64,000 nucleotides of DNA from NCBI RefSeq assembly GCF_018905915.1, contig NZ_CP064782.1, positions 1,302,001-1,366,000 of the forward strand. Reading direction: 5' to 3'. The notes beneath the pieces were generated by a model. It had not been told where the DNA came from. It did not search any database and saw nothing but the letters and a program-made list of their open reading frames with translations. Numbering within the stretch: the stretch's first letter is position 1; every line of letters starts with the position of its first letter. Made by a program: the position numbers and the translations under genes. The stretch comes from Azospira inquinata (GTDB taxonomy: Bacteria; Pseudomonadota; Gammaproteobacteria; Burkholderiales; Rhodocyclaceae). Below, piece after piece: positions 18,374 through 28,148 of the stretch.

Positions 18374-18489
18374 GGTGTCGGGTTTGGGACACAGGTTGTA
18401 GTCAGTTTTTCCCGAAGCGAGTTCCGTACCCGCCCCATTTTTCCCCACGGCTTTGGCCCCAGGGCGGTCTCCGCCGCCCTGACCGCCGA

Positions 18490-19632
18490 TCAGGCCAGCA
18501 GGGCGACGGCCTTGATCTGGGCCCAGACCCGGGCGCCGGTGCGTATGCCCAGCTGATCCCGGGAGCGGCGGGTGATCCGGGCCAGCAGGGGCGTTCCCCC
18601 CGCGTCCAGGCGCAGCAGCACGTGGGCTGGGGTGTCGGCTGCGCTTTCCGCCACCACGGTGGCGGCCAGCACATTGAGTATGGAAGTGTCCTCCGCCCGA
18701 TTCAGGGTCAGGCTCACGTCCCGGGCCCGCACCTGAAAGCGCAGACGGCGGCCCAGCTTCACCCCGTCGTGGGCCACATGGACCGCGCCCCCGGGGAAGT
18801 CGATGCGCACCAGGCCGTATTCCGGGTCCAGGGCCGCCACCGTCCCTTCCACCACCACCCCGGCCTCGTCCCCCAGGGCCAGGGGCAGGTCCAGGCGGGC
18901 CAGGGTTTCCTTCAGGGGGCCGCTGGCCAGCACCTGGCCCTCGGCTAGGAGCACCAAATGGTCCGCCAGCCGGGCCACCTCATCCGGGGAATGGCTCACG
19001 TAGAGCATGGGAATATCCAGCTCGTCGTGAAGTTTTTCCAGGTAGGGCAGAATTTCCGCCTTGCGCTGGTGATCCAGGGCGGCCAGGGGCTCATCCATGA
19101 GCAACAGGCCGGGGCTGGTAAGCAGGGCCCGGGCAATGGCCACCCGCTGGCGCTCGCCCCCGGACAGGTGGTCCGGGTAGCGACCCAGGAGATGGCCGAT
19201 ATCCAACAGGCCCACGGCCTGATCGAAAGCTACCCGCCGATCTGCCCCGGGCACCCGGCGCTGGCCGTAAGCCAGGTTGGCCTGGACCGATAAATGGGGA
19301 AAGAGGCTGGCCTCCTGGAACACATAGCCCAGGGGACGCCGGTGGGTGGGCAGGAAATGGCGGCCTTCCTGCCAGACCTGGCCGTTCACCGCCAGATAGC
19401 CCCCCGGGTGCCGCTCCAGCCCGGCAATGGCCCGCAGCAGGCTGGTCTTGCCACAGCCGGACTGGCCAAACAGGGCGGTAACGCCCCGGCCGGGCAGGGT
19501 CAAATCCACATCCAGGGAAAAATCCCCGTAGCGGATGGCGAAGCGGGCCACCAGGCCCTCCCCCGCCTCTGTGGAGGCCACCGTGCCGCTCCGGGCTTCC
19601 CGGCTCAGAGCGGCTTCCAGGTTAGCGCCCAT
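18490..19632 (-). CDS. modC: Molybdate ABC transporter ATP-binding protein ModC
   Basis: This 380-residue ATPase powers molybdate import. Walker A is [16 protein letters not shown], the signature loop [15 protein letters not shown], Walker [13 protein letters not shown], and the switch histidine lies in VSHSPDEV. The C-terminal TOBE/Mop domain ([28 protein letters not shown]...[13 protein letters not shown]) probably binds molybdate. The N-terminus is about 25 residues longer than usual before the ABC fold, so a later start is possible. It overlaps modB by 11 bases. Confidence 0.95.
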   Translation of the reverse strand: MGANLEAALSREARSGTVASTEAGEGLVARFAIRYGDFSLDVDLTLPGRGVTALFGQSGCGKTSLLRAIAGLERHPGGYLAVNGQVWQEGRHFLPTHRRPLGYVFQEASLFPHLSVQANLAYGQRRVPGADRRVAFDQAVGLLDIGHLLGRYPDHLSGGERQRVAIARALLTSPGLLLMDEPLAALDHQRKAEILPYLEKLHDELDIPMLYVSHSPDEVARLADHLVLLAEGQVLASGPLKETLARLDLPLALGDEAGVVVEGTVAALDPEYGLVRIDFPGGAVHVAHDGVKLGRRLRFQVRARDVSLTLNRAEDTSILNVLAATVVAESAADTPAHVLLRLDAGGTPLLARITRRSRDQLGIRTGARVWAQIKAVALLA

Positions 19633-20299
19633 GGCGCACCCCCGGTTTGAAAACGTACATCACCAGCAACACCAGGAAGGAAAACACCAGCATGCCTCCC
19701 GCCAGCCAGTGGGCCTGGGTGTATTCCAGGGCTTCCACATGGTCGTAAATTTGCACCGACACTACCCGAGTTTCCCCCGGGATATTGCCGCCGATCATCA
19801 GCACTACGCCGAATTCCCCCACCGTATGGGCGAATCCCAGAATGGCGCCGGAAAGAAAGCCAGGCACTGCCAGGGGCAGGGCCACGGTACAGAACCGGTC
19901 CCAGGGGGAAGCCCGCAGGGTCGCCGCCACTTCCAGGGGACGGTCTCCCATGGCCTCAAAGGCGTTCTGCACGGGCTGGACCACGAAGGGCAGGGAATAG
20001 ATCACCGAGCCCACCACCAGGCCGGTGAAAGTAAAGGGTAAGGTGCCCAGGCCCAGGGCCTGGGTGAAGTGGCCCACGGGGCCGTTGGGGCCCATGACCA
20101 CCAGCAGATAGAAGCCCAGTACCGTGGGGGGCAGCACCAGGGGCAGAGCCACCAGGGCGCCCACCGGGCCTTTCCAGGCGGAGCGGGTACGGGCCAGCCA
20201 CCAGGCAATGGGGGTACCCACCAGCATCAGCAGCAGGGTCACCAGGGTCGCCAGGGCCAGGGTCAGGCGTATGGCCCCCCAGTCGTCAGGGCTGAACAT
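19622..20299 (-). CDS. modB: Molybdate ABC transporter permease ModB
   Basis: This 225-residue inner-membrane protein has about five hydrophobic helices and the permease EAA-type loop ([24 protein letters not shown]) that contacts Mod[25 protein letters not shown] opening and [14 protein letters not shown] are typical of ModB. It lies between modA (86 bp away) and modC (11-base overlap). Confidence 0.95.
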   Translation of the reverse strand: MFSPDDWGAIRLTLALATLVTLLLMLVGTPIAWWLARTRSAWKGPVGALVALPLVLPPTVLGFYLLVVMGPNGPVGHFTQALGLGTLPFTFTGLVVGSVIYSLPFVVQPVQNAFEAMGDRPLEVAATLRASPWDRFCTVALPLAVPGFLSGAILGFAHTVGEFGVVLMIGGNIPGETRVVSVQIYDHVEALEYTQAHWLAGGMLVFSFLVLLVMYVFKPGVRHGR

Positions 20300-20385
20300 A
20301 ACAAAATCCGCAGAAAAAAATGGGGGCCGGGCCCCCAGGCGCCAGCCCGGCGAACCTTCCGAAAAAGGTCCGCCGACAGACGGGC

Positions 20386-21183
<798 letters not shown>

Positions 21184-22002
21184 TCAGGCGTAAACCGCCA
21201 GAATCACGCTGGAGGCCTTGAACACGGCGCAGGCCTTGACGCCCGGCGCCAGGCCCAGGTTTTCAATACTGTTTTTGGTCACCACGGCGGTGACGCTCTT
21301 GCCCCCGGAGAGGGCCAGGGTGACCTCGCTATTCACCGGGCCGTCGTGGATTTGCACCACCTCGCCCCACAGCTGGTTGCGGGCGGTGATTTTCAGGGCC
21401 GGGTCGGTAATCAGTACCGGGGAGGAGGCTTTGACGAAGGCGAAGACTTCCTTGCCGATGGCCAGTTCCAGGGTTTCCGCCGATTCCCGGGTAATGACGG
21501 CCACCACCTCATGGTCCGCCTCCAGGCGAATGCGCACCTCGAAATCCACATCCCCTTCCCGCAGGCCGACGATTTTCCCGACGAACTGGTTGCGGGCACT
21601 GGTTTTCATGGACAGGCGCCGCATCATGGACTGGAACTTGCGCATGTCCCCGCTCTGCACCTCGTCCATACGCTCCGTCAGCCGGTCCAGGGCATCCTGG
21701 TATTCCTGCTCCATGGCCCGGAACAGGCCGATGATCTTGCGACCGTAGTCGGTGAGCACCGTACCGCCCCCGTGTTTGCCACCGGTGGTACGCACCACCA
21801 GGGGCTCTTCCGCCAGATTGTTCATGGCATCCAGGGCGTCCCAAGCCGCTTTATAGGACAAGGGAACCGCCTTGGCCGCCTGGGAAATGGAACCGTGGCG
21901 GTCGATGGCTTCCAGGAGGCGGATGCGGGTATCCCCAAGGAAGGGGCCGAATTCGGTTTCCAGGGCCAGCTTGCCCACCAGTTTGGCGTTGCTCTGGGGC
22001 AT
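21184..22002 (-). CDS. modE: Molybdate-responsive regulator ModE
   Basis: This 272-residue regulator has a complete N-terminal winged helix (IRLLEAIDRHGSISQAAKAVPLSYKAAWDALDAMNNLAE, then VRTTGGKHGGGTVLTDYG) and two C-terminal Mop domains (TSARNQFVGKIVGL... and TARNQLWGEVVQI...). With molybdate bound, ModE dimers usually repress mod transport genes. The ATG at 22002 fits the family; the longer frame to 22074 crosses a likely operator. It heads the operon modE-modA-modB-modC-NifX-like-modD. Confidence 0.95.
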   Translation of the reverse strand: MPQSNAKLVGKLALETEFGPFLGDTRIRLLEAIDRHGSISQAAKAVPLSYKAAWDALDAMNNLAEEPLVVRTTGGKHGGGTVLTDYGRKIIGLFRAMEQEYQDALDRLTERMDEVQSGDMRKFQSMMRRLSMKTSARNQFVGKIVGLREGDVDFEVRIRLEADHEVVAVITRESAETLELAIGKEVFAFVKASSPVLITDPALKITARNQLWGEVVQIHDGPVNSEVTLALSGGKSVTAVVTKNSIENLGLAPGVKACAVFKASSVILAVYA

Positions 22003-22017
22003 GGCAGATTCCTTACA

Positions 22018-22041
22018 GAATATGTAATGAGTTATACAACG
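22018..22041 (-). promoter_or_regulatory. ModE operator before modE operon
   Basis: The minus strand reads CGTTGTAT-N8-ACATATTC, the 8-N8-8 pattern of the E. coli modA operator as recalled. It ends 15 bp before the modE ATG, consistent with autorepression. Confidence 0.6.
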
Positions 22042-22149
22042 GTACAGCAGGAGCAAATAGCCTGCCATAATCATTTTGAACTATTGTCGTCGCTATGGTT
22101 GTGACTTAGCAGCGCTTTTTCCTAGAATGGTTTCAGTCAGGCAGCAGTT

Positions 22150-22173
22150 CATTATCTACTTTGGTGCATAGCG
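22150..22173 (+). promoter_or_regulatory. ModE-like operator before molbindin gene
   Basis: CATTATCT-N8-GCATAGCG has the same layout and the same right-half core (CATAGCG) as box B. A 13-base string, CATAGCGCACCAG, is identical at 14958-14970 and 22167-22179. The site ends 33 bp before the ATG at 22207. Confidence 0.45.
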
Positions 22174-22206
22174 CACCAGCTTGTGGCATTGCCCAGGAGA
22201 ACCGAC

Positions 22207-22635
22207 ATGAAAGCCAGCGCCCGTAACCTGTTCAGCGGAAAAGTCACCGCCATCCGTCCCGGAGCCATTAACGCGGAAGTGGAACTGACCACCGCCGGGG
22301 GGGACAAAATCACCGCCATCGTCACCCAGACCAGTGTCCAGACCCTGGAACTGGCGGTGGGCAAGGAAGCCATCGCCCTGATCAAGGCCCCCTGGGTGAT
22401 GCTCCTCACGGAGGACGGGGATATCAAGCTGTCCGCCCGCAACCGGGCTTCCGGCAAGGTGAGCAAGCTGGTCAAGGGGGCGGTGAATACGGAAGTGGCC
22501 GTAACCCTGGCCGGAGGCAGCACGGTGTACGCCATTATCACCAACGACGCGGTGCTGGAGCTGGGCCTGGCCGAAGGCCGGGATGCCACGGTGCTGTTCA
22601 AGGCCAGCCACGTCATCCTGGGCGTCCCCGCCTGA
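22207..22635 (+). CDS. Molbindin with two Mop domains (ModG-like)
   Basis: This 142-residue protein consists only of two tandem Mop repeats: MKASARNLFSGKVTAIRPGAINAEVELTT and KLSARNRASGKVSKLVKGAVNTEVAVTL, each ending in an ALIKA/LFKAS...VML/VIL element. Such proteins assemble into oligomers that bind and store molybdate in the cytoplasm. A CAGGAGA ribosome-binding site precedes the ATG. It is divergent from modE and ends in a strong terminator, so it is a single-gene unit. Confidence 0.93.
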   Translation: MKASARNLFSGKVTAIRPGAINAEVELTTAGGDKITAIVTQTSVQTLELAVGKEAIALIKAPWVMLLTEDGDIKLSARNRASGKVSKLVKGAVNTEVAVTLAGGSTVYAIITNDAVLELGLAEGRDATVLFKASHVILGVPA

Positions 22636-22657
22636 TTCGCCCCAGCCCCATTCCCCC

Positions 22658-22682
22658 AGCCCCGCCCAGCGGGGCTTTTTTA
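22658..22682 (+). terminator. Terminator of molbindin gene
   Basis: AGCCCCGC-CCA-GCGGGGCT forms a perfect 8-bp stem followed by TTTTTTA. Confidence 0.85.
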
Positions 22683-22761
22683 TGGGGGATGTAGGAGAAA
22701 AGCCGGAGTTGGAATCCCTCGGCCCGAAAAGGCCCTTCCGGGTGGCTTGCCCCTCCCGGCC

Positions 22762-23217
22762 TCAGCCGGGCAAGGCCCGCCCCCCGGGCAGGGTGCGGAA
22801 ATGGACCAGGGGCGCCCCATCTTCACTGCCAAAGCATTCCCCGTAACTGGCACAGACGCCGCAGGAGGGGGCGCGGCAGGCCCGCACCTGGGCCCGGTCG
22901 CAGAGTTGCTTGTAGAAAAACTTTTTCCAGCGCATGGCCGGCCGGTTGGCCCGCACCAGGGAAGGGAAATGGTCCGCCATGAGCCTGCCCAGCACGTCCC
23001 GGCTGGGCAGGCCCAGATCCTGCCAGAGATGGTTCTGGCCCATGGAGCCCAGGGCCAGGGCCGCCGCCAGACGGCGCCGATCCGGGTCTAGGGGCCCGGG
23101 GGGGGGCGCCGCCTCCAGCAGGAGGGCCAGAATGTCCTCGTATTCATCGTCCCGCTCCCGGGGCAGGGCCGCCAGACGGGCGTGATCCATCAAAGACAGA
23201 TAGCTTCGGGCATCCAT
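22762..23217 (-). CDS. nifQ: Molybdenum delivery protein NifQ
   Basis: This 151-residue protein matches NifQ, which carries a Mo-Fe-S cluster and donates molybdenum for FeMo-co on NifEN/NifH. The defining cysteine group C-x4-C-x2-C-x5-C is seen as CRAPSCGVCASYGEC near residue 113, after RWKKFFYKQLCDRA. Met codons follow an upstream GTG at 23220; ATG 23217 is used. It is the last gene of the nifE operon and is adjacent to the molybdate genes. Confidence 0.95.
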   Translation of the reverse strand: MDARSYLSLMDHARLAALPRERDDEYEDILALLLEAAPPPGPLDPDRRRLAAALALGSMGQNHLWQDLGLPSRDVLGRLMADHFPSLVRANRPAMRWKKFFYKQLCDRAQVRACRAPSCGVCASYGECFGSEDGAPLVHFRTLPGGRALPG

Positions 23218-23280
23218 CACATTCTCCTTCGCCTCCCCGGCCGCCTCCGGCCCGCCGCCCGACCAAGGGCGGCTACCGCC

Positions 23281-23580
23281 TCACACCGTGGCCGGGGTGT
23301 GGCTGATGCACTTCTTGGAACAGTTCCGGGCACAGGCTTCGCAGCCCACGCAGTTTTCCGGATGGACCACGGTCATCACCTTCTTTTCGTAGTCATCATC
23401 ATCCCCGTCCTCCAGGGCCACCAGTTCCCCTTCGTCATCCACGGCCATGAGGGACAGTACATCCCGGCCGCAGGTCTTGAAACAACGGCCACAGCCGATG
23501 CATTTTTCCTGGTCGATCCCGGCCACGAAGTTGGGGGTCCATTCCACGCCGGAGGGCAGGGTTACGCTGAAATTGGCCAT
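23281..23580 (-). CDS. fdxB: Nif-specific ferredoxin III FdxB (2[4Fe-4S])
   Basis: This 99-residue ferredoxin has two cluster motifs, [11 protein letters not shown] and [11 protein letters not shown], with an acidic linker ([11 protein letters not shown]) between them. An extra cysteine follows in SKKCISH. FdxB accompanies nifENX in many diazotrophs and is thought to serve cofactor synthesis. The ATG at 23580 is the family start ([16 protein letters not shown]). Confidence 0.94.
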   Translation of the reverse strand: MANFSVTLPSGVEWTPNFVAGIDQEKCIGCGRCFKTCGRDVLSLMAVDDEGELVALEDGDDDDYEKKVMTVVHPENCVGCEACARNCSKKCISHTPATV

Positions 23581-23621
23581 CTTGAGTTCCTTTATTTCCT
23601 TTGGGTTGTAATGGGGCCGCC

Positions 23622-24008
23622 CTAGCGGGGCAGGCCCTTGCTCAGGGTGTAATGCCGATATTCCGGCGCACAGGCACAGGCTGCCCCGTGTTCCCGGGTG
23701 CAGACCAGCCATTGGCCGCCCAAACGCCAGGCCATGCGGGACTGGCCGTAGCTGCGGGCTTCCTCGAACAGTTCGCCGTCTTCCTCGTCCAAGCCCTGGG
23801 GCGCCCGGCATTCGTAGACCTGGTGGTAGAAGCAGGCTTCCCCCCAGCGGTCATAGCCCCAGACCCGGGCGCCTCCCGCCGCCCGGTCCCGGGCCAGGGC
23901 AAAGCGCACCGGCACGGCCACCCGGCGGGCGTAATCCGTGGGCAGGAAGCGGCGCCATTCCCGGCGCCAAGCCACCTCGTTCCAGTTCAATTCGGGCAGA
24001 TGTTCCAT
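23622..24008 (-). CDS. Hypothetical protein in nifENX operon
   Basis: Function not recognised. The 128-residue product is rich in Arg, Trp and Tyr and has four cysteines ([26 protein letters not shown]). The last group is not a standard cluster motif. No signal peptide or membrane segment is seen. It lies between a DUF683 gene (28 bp upstream) and fdxB (41 bp downstream), so it is almost certainly co-transcribed with the cofactor genes. Confidence 0.75.
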   Translation of the reverse strand: MEHLPELNWNEVAWRREWRRFLPTDYARRVAVPVRFALARDRAAGGARVWGYDRWGEACFYHQVYECRAPQGLDEEDGELFEEARSYGQSRMAWRLGGQWLVCTREHGAACACAPEYRHYTLSKGLPR

Positions 24009-24036
24009 GGGGCTTGAGGCAGACGGGCATCCGGAC

Positions 24037-24234
24037 CTATTCCAGGGCGGCCAGCTGCTTCCGCGCCTCGGTCAGGGCGGCGTAGATATCGTGGGTTTTC
24101 TGGGCTGTTTCCATGATCTTTTCCCAGTTCATGGGCAGCTCTTCCGAAAGATCGTGGAGATTCATCTTCCAGTTGGTGGCCTGGACCGAGAGTTTCTTTA
24201 CCCGGGCCTTCAGTTCTTCCGCACTTTCACTCAT
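24037..24234 (-). CDS. Small helical NifX-associated protein (DUF683/CCE_0567 family)
   Basis: This 65-residue protein is almost all helix (ELKARVKKLSVQATNWKMNLHDLSEELP, then an amphipathic tail), matching the DUF683 family that follows nifX and DUF269 in many nif clusters. A related protein forms a helical hairpin and binds metal; role here unknown. Confidence 0.9.
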   Translation of the reverse strand: MSESAEELKARVKKLSVQATNWKMNLHDLSEELPMNWEKIMETAQKTHDIYAALTEARKQLAALE

Positions 24235-24265
24235 GGTGTGCTGTTCCTTCCTTGTTTCCTGCGCC

Positions 24266-24727
24266 TTAGCCGTAATTCACCACGGCGCTGAACTGGCCGA
24301 TCATGGTGGCGGCCTCATTGACGATCTTGTCCCCCACGGCAGCCATGGCTTCCAGGGAGTCGAAACCGAAGCGGTGCACGTCCCGGTGGTATTTGTTGAA
24401 GACTATGAGGCGGCCGGCGATGAGCACCACCCGACCGAAGCCTTCGTGGCTCATCTTGATCATGGGGCCGCACATGGCCCCGGTACGCCGCTCAATGGCC
24501 AGCCCGGCGGCGTTGTAGAACAGTTCCAAGCGCCAGAGCAGGTCCGGGTCCGGATCGTCGATGATGGGGATGGCCTTGCGGGCTTCCTTATCCACCACAT
24601 AGGGGCCCAGCACCTCCTCATCCGTTTTGCCGTCCCAGTGGCCGTAGCTGTCCTGGGAACGGAGCTGCTTGAGGAGCTCGGAGAGAAAGGGGGAATCGTT
24701 AATTACGGAGCTGGCGACTTCAGGCAT
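24266..24727 (-). CDS. NifX-associated nitrogen fixation protein (DUF269)
   Basis: This 153-residue protein matches DUF269: [29 protein letters not shown] at the start and [35 protein letters not shown] near the end. It almost always follows nifX in diazotrophs and is presumed to aid cofactor synthesis. It overlaps nifX by 8 bases. Confidence 0.93.
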   Translation of the reverse strand: MPEVASSVINDSPFLSELLKQLRSQDSYGHWDGKTDEEVLGPYVVDKEARKAIPIIDDPDPDLLWRLELFYNAAGLAIERRTGAMCGPMIKMSHEGFGRVVLIAGRLIVFNKYHRDVHRFGFDSLEAMAAVGDKIVNEAATMIGQFSAVVNYG

Positions 24728-25151
24728 GGGGGGCTTCCTCTTCTTCCAGAAAGGCGTCGAAATTGCGTTCCTGGCCCTTCATCAGGGCCTTGCGCAACCA
24801 GGGGGGCGGGGTGCCCCGGAGCACGCCCTGGAGCTTGCCGATAATTTCCGCAATGCTTTCCGGGCTGGGCACTTTCACCGGATGGATTTTCATATTCACC
24901 ACCCGGGCCGCCGCCGAACCGCCAATGGCCGCCACATAGACGATGGCGCAGTCCTTGATGGCGTTGAGCTTGGCGGAGAGTTTGTCCTCCGAGCCGTCTT
25001 CTTTCAGGTCCCCTTCAAACTGGACCACCTCCACCAGCCGGGCGTCCTCCGGGGTGATGTCGTAGACAGCGATGTGGCGGGCCCAGCCGAAGTGGGCATC
25101 CACCGTCTTCAGGTCCTCGCTGGCAAAGGCCACTTTCAATGGGTTGCTCAT
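24720..25151 (-). CDS. nifX: FeMo-co carrier protein NifX
   Basis: This 143-residue protein shuttles FeMo-co precursors (NifB-co, VK-cluster) between NifB and Nif[29 protein letters not shown] and the later [19 protein letters not shown] segment define the family. The ATG at 25151 is the conserved start; the longer frame to 25271 overlaps the nifN end. nifN lies 22 bp upstream. Confidence 0.95.
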   Translation of the reverse strand: MSNPLKVAFASEDLKTVDAHFGWARHIAVYDITPEDARLVEVVQFEGDLKEDGSEDKLSAKLNAIKDCAIVYVAAIGGSAAARVVNMKIHPVKVPSPESIAEIIGKLQGVLRGTPPPWLRKALMKGQERNFDAFLEEEEAPHA

Positions 25152-25173
25152 ACCGCGCCCCTCCTTGGGTTGA

Positions 25174-26538
25174 TCAATGACAAGAGACAGCCGCCGGCAT
25201 TTCGGGCCGGACCCCGGCGGCGGGTTGGGAGTGCTCTGGCGTGTGTTCATGCTGGTTTTCGATAAAGACATTGCCCACCTCGAAGATCAGATCCCGGGTT
25301 CCCCGGTAGCCCACGCTCACCCGATGGGCGGCGCCGAGGCGGTCGAAAGTCGGCAGACCACACCGCCAGAAAGGAATACCCAGGCGGGCGGCCGCCTGGC
25401 GCCCATGGGAATGGGTCACCAGCAGGTCCGCTCCTTGGGCCCCCTGTTCAAAGTCCTCCAGATCGCCGATGAGCACCTCCTCCGCCGGCAGCCGTTCCAG
25501 CACCGGGCTGTCGGTGGTGGTCACGGCCACCTGAATTTCCGCCCCCATGTCCGTGAACCAGGCACAGAGGGCGTAGAGCAGATCCGGCTCGGCGGCTACC
25601 GCCACCTTCTTTTTGCCGAAATGGAAATGGCCGTCCAGCATGGCGTCCAGCAGCTGACTGCGCTGGCGGCGATATTTGGCGGGCACCTCGTTTTCCGAGA
25701 GGCGAGCCAGGAGGGCAAGAAAGTCGTCACAGGGCTTGAGCCCGGTGAGCCGGTCGAAGACCTTGTAAGGCACCCCGGCGATTTCCTTAAGCTTGGCCGC
25801 TGCCCCTTCCATCTGGGTCCCCAGGGCGATGGTCAGGGCCGATTCCCCCATGGCCTTGACGTCTGCCAGACGGGTGCCCCCCAGGGTGGTGGGGAGAAAG
25901 GTCTCGGGCATGTGGCCGTCCAAGGAGCCGGACAGGTCGGGGAGAATCAGGGGGGTGAGGCCGAAGGCTTCCACCGTTTCCCGAACTTCTTCAATGTCCC
26001 CCGGGGTGAGATGGCAACCGGGCAGAATATTCACCTGCCAGGGCCGCCGCACCCCGGAGGGCCGGGCGATTTTGGCCACCATACGGGTCACGGCCTTGGC
26101 CCAGCCGTCTTGGAAGGCTCCGGCAAAATCCGGGGTGGAGACAAACACCACCTCCATATCCGCCAGTTCCGGATGCCGTTCCCGGATCAGGGCCAGAAAG
26201 CCTTCCACATCGTCCCCCTTGGCTTCCGTAATGCCAGTGGACACCAGGCCCACCAGGGCCGGATGGGATTTTTTGTGGATGGTGAGCAGGGCCTGCTCCA
26301 CGTTTTCCAGGCCCCCCAGCACCGTGGTCACCTCGTTCATGGCCGTGGTTTGCAGGGGAATGGTTTCCCGGAAGTGTTTGACGAACAACACCAGGCCGAA
26401 GGCAGTGCAGCCCTGGGAGCCGTGCATCAGGGGCAGGCAGGCGTCCATGCCGAGAAAGGCCAGGGCGGCGCCGATGGGCTGGCTCATTTTCAGAGGATTG
26501 ACCGCACAGGCCTTTTTATTGCTCTTAATGTCAGTCAT
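25174..26538 (-). CDS. nifN: Nitrogenase cofactor scaffold subunit NifN
   Basis: This 454-residue protein is the NifK-like half of the NifEN scaffold on which FeMo-co is completed. The P-cluster-like cysteine region is CLPLMHGSQGCTAFGLVLFVKHFRET. HKKSHPALVGLVSTGITEAKGDDVEG and WRCGLPTFDRLGAAHRVSVGYRGT are NifN-typical. ATG 26538 has the conserved start (MTDIKSNKKACAVNPLKMSQPIGAA). nifE precedes it. Confidence 0.96.
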   Translation of the reverse strand: MTDIKSNKKACAVNPLKMSQPIGAALAFLGMDACLPLMHGSQGCTAFGLVLFVKHFRETIPLQTTAMNEVTTVLGGLENVEQALLTIHKKSHPALVGLVSTGITEAKGDDVEGFLALIRERHPELADMEVVFVSTPDFAGAFQDGWAKAVTRMVAKIARPSGVRRPWQVNILPGCHLTPGDIEEVRETVEAFGLTPLILPDLSGSLDGHMPETFLPTTLGGTRLADVKAMGESALTIALGTQMEGAAAKLKEIAGVPYKVFDRLTGLKPCDDFLALLARLSENEVPAKYRRQRSQLLDAMLDGHFHFGKKKVAVAAEPDLLYALCAWFTDMGAEIQVAVTTTDSPVLERLPAEEVLIGDLEDFEQGAQGADLLVTHSHGRQAAARLGIPFWRCGLPTFDRLGAAHRVSVGYRGTRDLIFEVGNVFIENQHEHTPEHSQPAAGVRPEMPAAVSCH

Positions 26539-26589
26539 GGGCGAGCTCCGAAGCGGGGGCAAACCGAGGAAGGGAAAGGGCCAGGGCGC

Positions 26590-28002
26590 TCATAGGGCCT
26601 CCTCTTCCCAGCCCCAGTCCGGCTTTTCCCAGGGGGCGGGTTCCCGCACCTGGGCCCAGATGGGGTTGTAGAGGGCTTTGTCGATTTCCTCCACCAGGGC
26701 CACGATGCCCTCGTAGCCCGCCAAGGCGTGGTGGCGCTCCTGGTTGATTTCCACCCAGGGAGTCTTGGCCTTCAGGGCCACGAACTGGGAGCGGCCGCCG
26801 GACAGCATGATGTCCGCCTTGGCGTCCTTGAGCTGCTGGTACATTTCCCGGGGGGGCAGGGAATCGAACATGTGGGCGTCCGTGCCCATGATTTCTTTCA
26901 CCTTTTCCCGGTCGTTCATGGTGGTTTTGCGCATGGAAGTGCCGACGATTTCCATGCCCACTTCCTGAAGGGCGGAGACCACGGACCAGGATTTCACGCC
27001 GCCGGTGAAGAGCAGTACCCGTTTCCCCTTGAGCCGGGGTTTGTAGCTTTCCAAACGGGCCCAGGCCTTGGCCTCTTCCCGGGCAATGAGGGCTTCAGCC
27101 CGATCCAACAAATCCGCCGGGGCGCCCCGCTGCACCAGCAGGGCACTGATCTTGCGCAGGCAGTCGCTCATGTCGGAAATGCCGTAGAAGCTCCCTTCAA
27201 AATAGGGAATGCCGTAGCGTTCTTCCATTTTCCGGGCCACGTTGATGAGGGCCTGGGAGCACAGCATGATGGCGGCCCGGGCCCGGTGGGCACAGGCAAT
27301 GTCGTTGTAGCGGCCATCCCCGGAAATGGTGGCGAGAATGCGGATGCCCAGCTCATCGAAAAGGGGCTTGATCTGCCACAGTTCCCCCACCACGTTGTAT
27401 TCCCCGATCAAGTTAATGTCGTAGGGGGTGGTGGATTCGGGTTCCCGGGTGCCGATGACGTAATCCAGCAGGGCTTCGCCGCCCAGCTTGTTGCCCAGGT
27501 TCTTGCTGCCCACAAACCCGGGGGCATTGACCGGCACCACGGGCTTACCGAATTTGGCGGCGGCCGCCTTGCACACCGCCTCGATGTCGTCCCCGATCAT
27601 GGCGGGCAGACAGGTCTGGTAGACGAATACGGCGGGAGGATCGTATTTGTCGATGATTTCCTTGATGGCGCGGAACAGCTTTTTCTCCCCCCCGTACACC
27701 ACGTCCATTTCGTTCATGTCCGTCGTGAAGCCGGTACGGTAAATCTGGGGGCCGGAGGAGAAAGTATGGCGGGAATCCCAGGAGTTGCCTTCGCAGGCAA
27801 TGGGGCCATGGACCAGATGGGCCACGTCCGCAATGGGCTGGAGGGCGATTTTGGCCCCGTCGAAGGCGCAGCCCCCGGCCGCTGCCCCCGGGGTCAGCAC
27901 CTTGCGGCACCCGGCCTTGCGCTCCTTGTCCCCCTTGGCCTGATTCTTGGCACACCCGGGTTCTTCCAGGACACTGGCGACCCGCTGTTTCAACGCGCTC
28001 AT
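26590..28002 (-). CDS. nifE: Nitrogenase cofactor scaffold subunit NifE
   Basis: This 470-residue NifD-like protein pairs with NifN. Cluster-ligand regions are AAGGCAFDGAKIALQPI and HGPIACEGNSWDSR. The middle has [21 protein letters not shown], and the C-terminal half carries LLFTGGVKSWSVVSALQEVGMEIVG. It heads the operon nifE-N-X-DUF269-DUF683-unknown-fdxB-nifQ and has its own sigma-54 promoter and NifA site. Confidence 0.96.
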   Translation of the reverse strand: MSALKQRVASVLEEPGCAKNQAKGDKERKAGCRKVLTPGAAAGGCAFDGAKIALQPIADVAHLVHGPIACEGNSWDSRHTFSSGPQIYRTGFTTDMNEMDVVYGGEKKLFRAIKEIIDKYDPPAVFVYQTCLPAMIGDDIEAVCKAAAAKFGKPVVPVNAPGFVGSKNLGNKLGGEALLDYVIGTREPESTTPYDINLIGEYNVVGELWQIKPLFDELGIRILATISGDGRYNDIACAHRARAAIMLCSQALINVARKMEERYGIPYFEGSFYGISDMSDCLRKISALLVQRGAPADLLDRAEALIAREEAKAWARLESYKPRLKGKRVLLFTGGVKSWSVVSALQEVGMEIVGTSMRKTTMNDREKVKEIMGTDAHMFDSLPPREMYQQLKDAKADIMLSGGRSQFVALKAKTPWVEINQERHHALAGYEGIVALVEEIDKALYNPIWAQVREPAPWEKPDWGWEEEAL

Positions 28003-28041
28003 GTCATCTCTCCTACATCTTTTTTTGTCACCCCTCTAAAA

Positions 28042-28056
28042 GCAGGTTTGGTGCCA
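28042..28056 (-). promoter_or_regulatory. Sigma-54 promoter of nifE operon
   Basis: Minus strand TGGCACC-AAAC-CTGC has the GG and GC elements at correct spacing, with one mismatch from TTGC. It lies 40 bp before the nifE ATG. Confidence 0.78.
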
Positions 28057-28132
28057 CGCGGCCCCGGTTTTTCCAAGGGGCTGATAACACGGTGGTTTCC
28101 ATAAAATCTCAGGAGCTACCGGGCCCGATCAA

Positions 28133-28148
28133 TGTCAGGGAGGCGACA
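28133..28148. promoter_or_regulatory. NifA upstream activator site of nifE
   Basis: TGT-CAGGGAGGCG-ACA fits TGT-N10-ACA and lies about 77 bp upstream of the -24 element. Confidence 0.75.

Noticed and set aside
22091..22114. CGCTATGG-N8-TAGCAGCG as a further ModE box
   Set aside because: The ends are complementary but the inner bases do not fit the ModE half-site; too weak to list.
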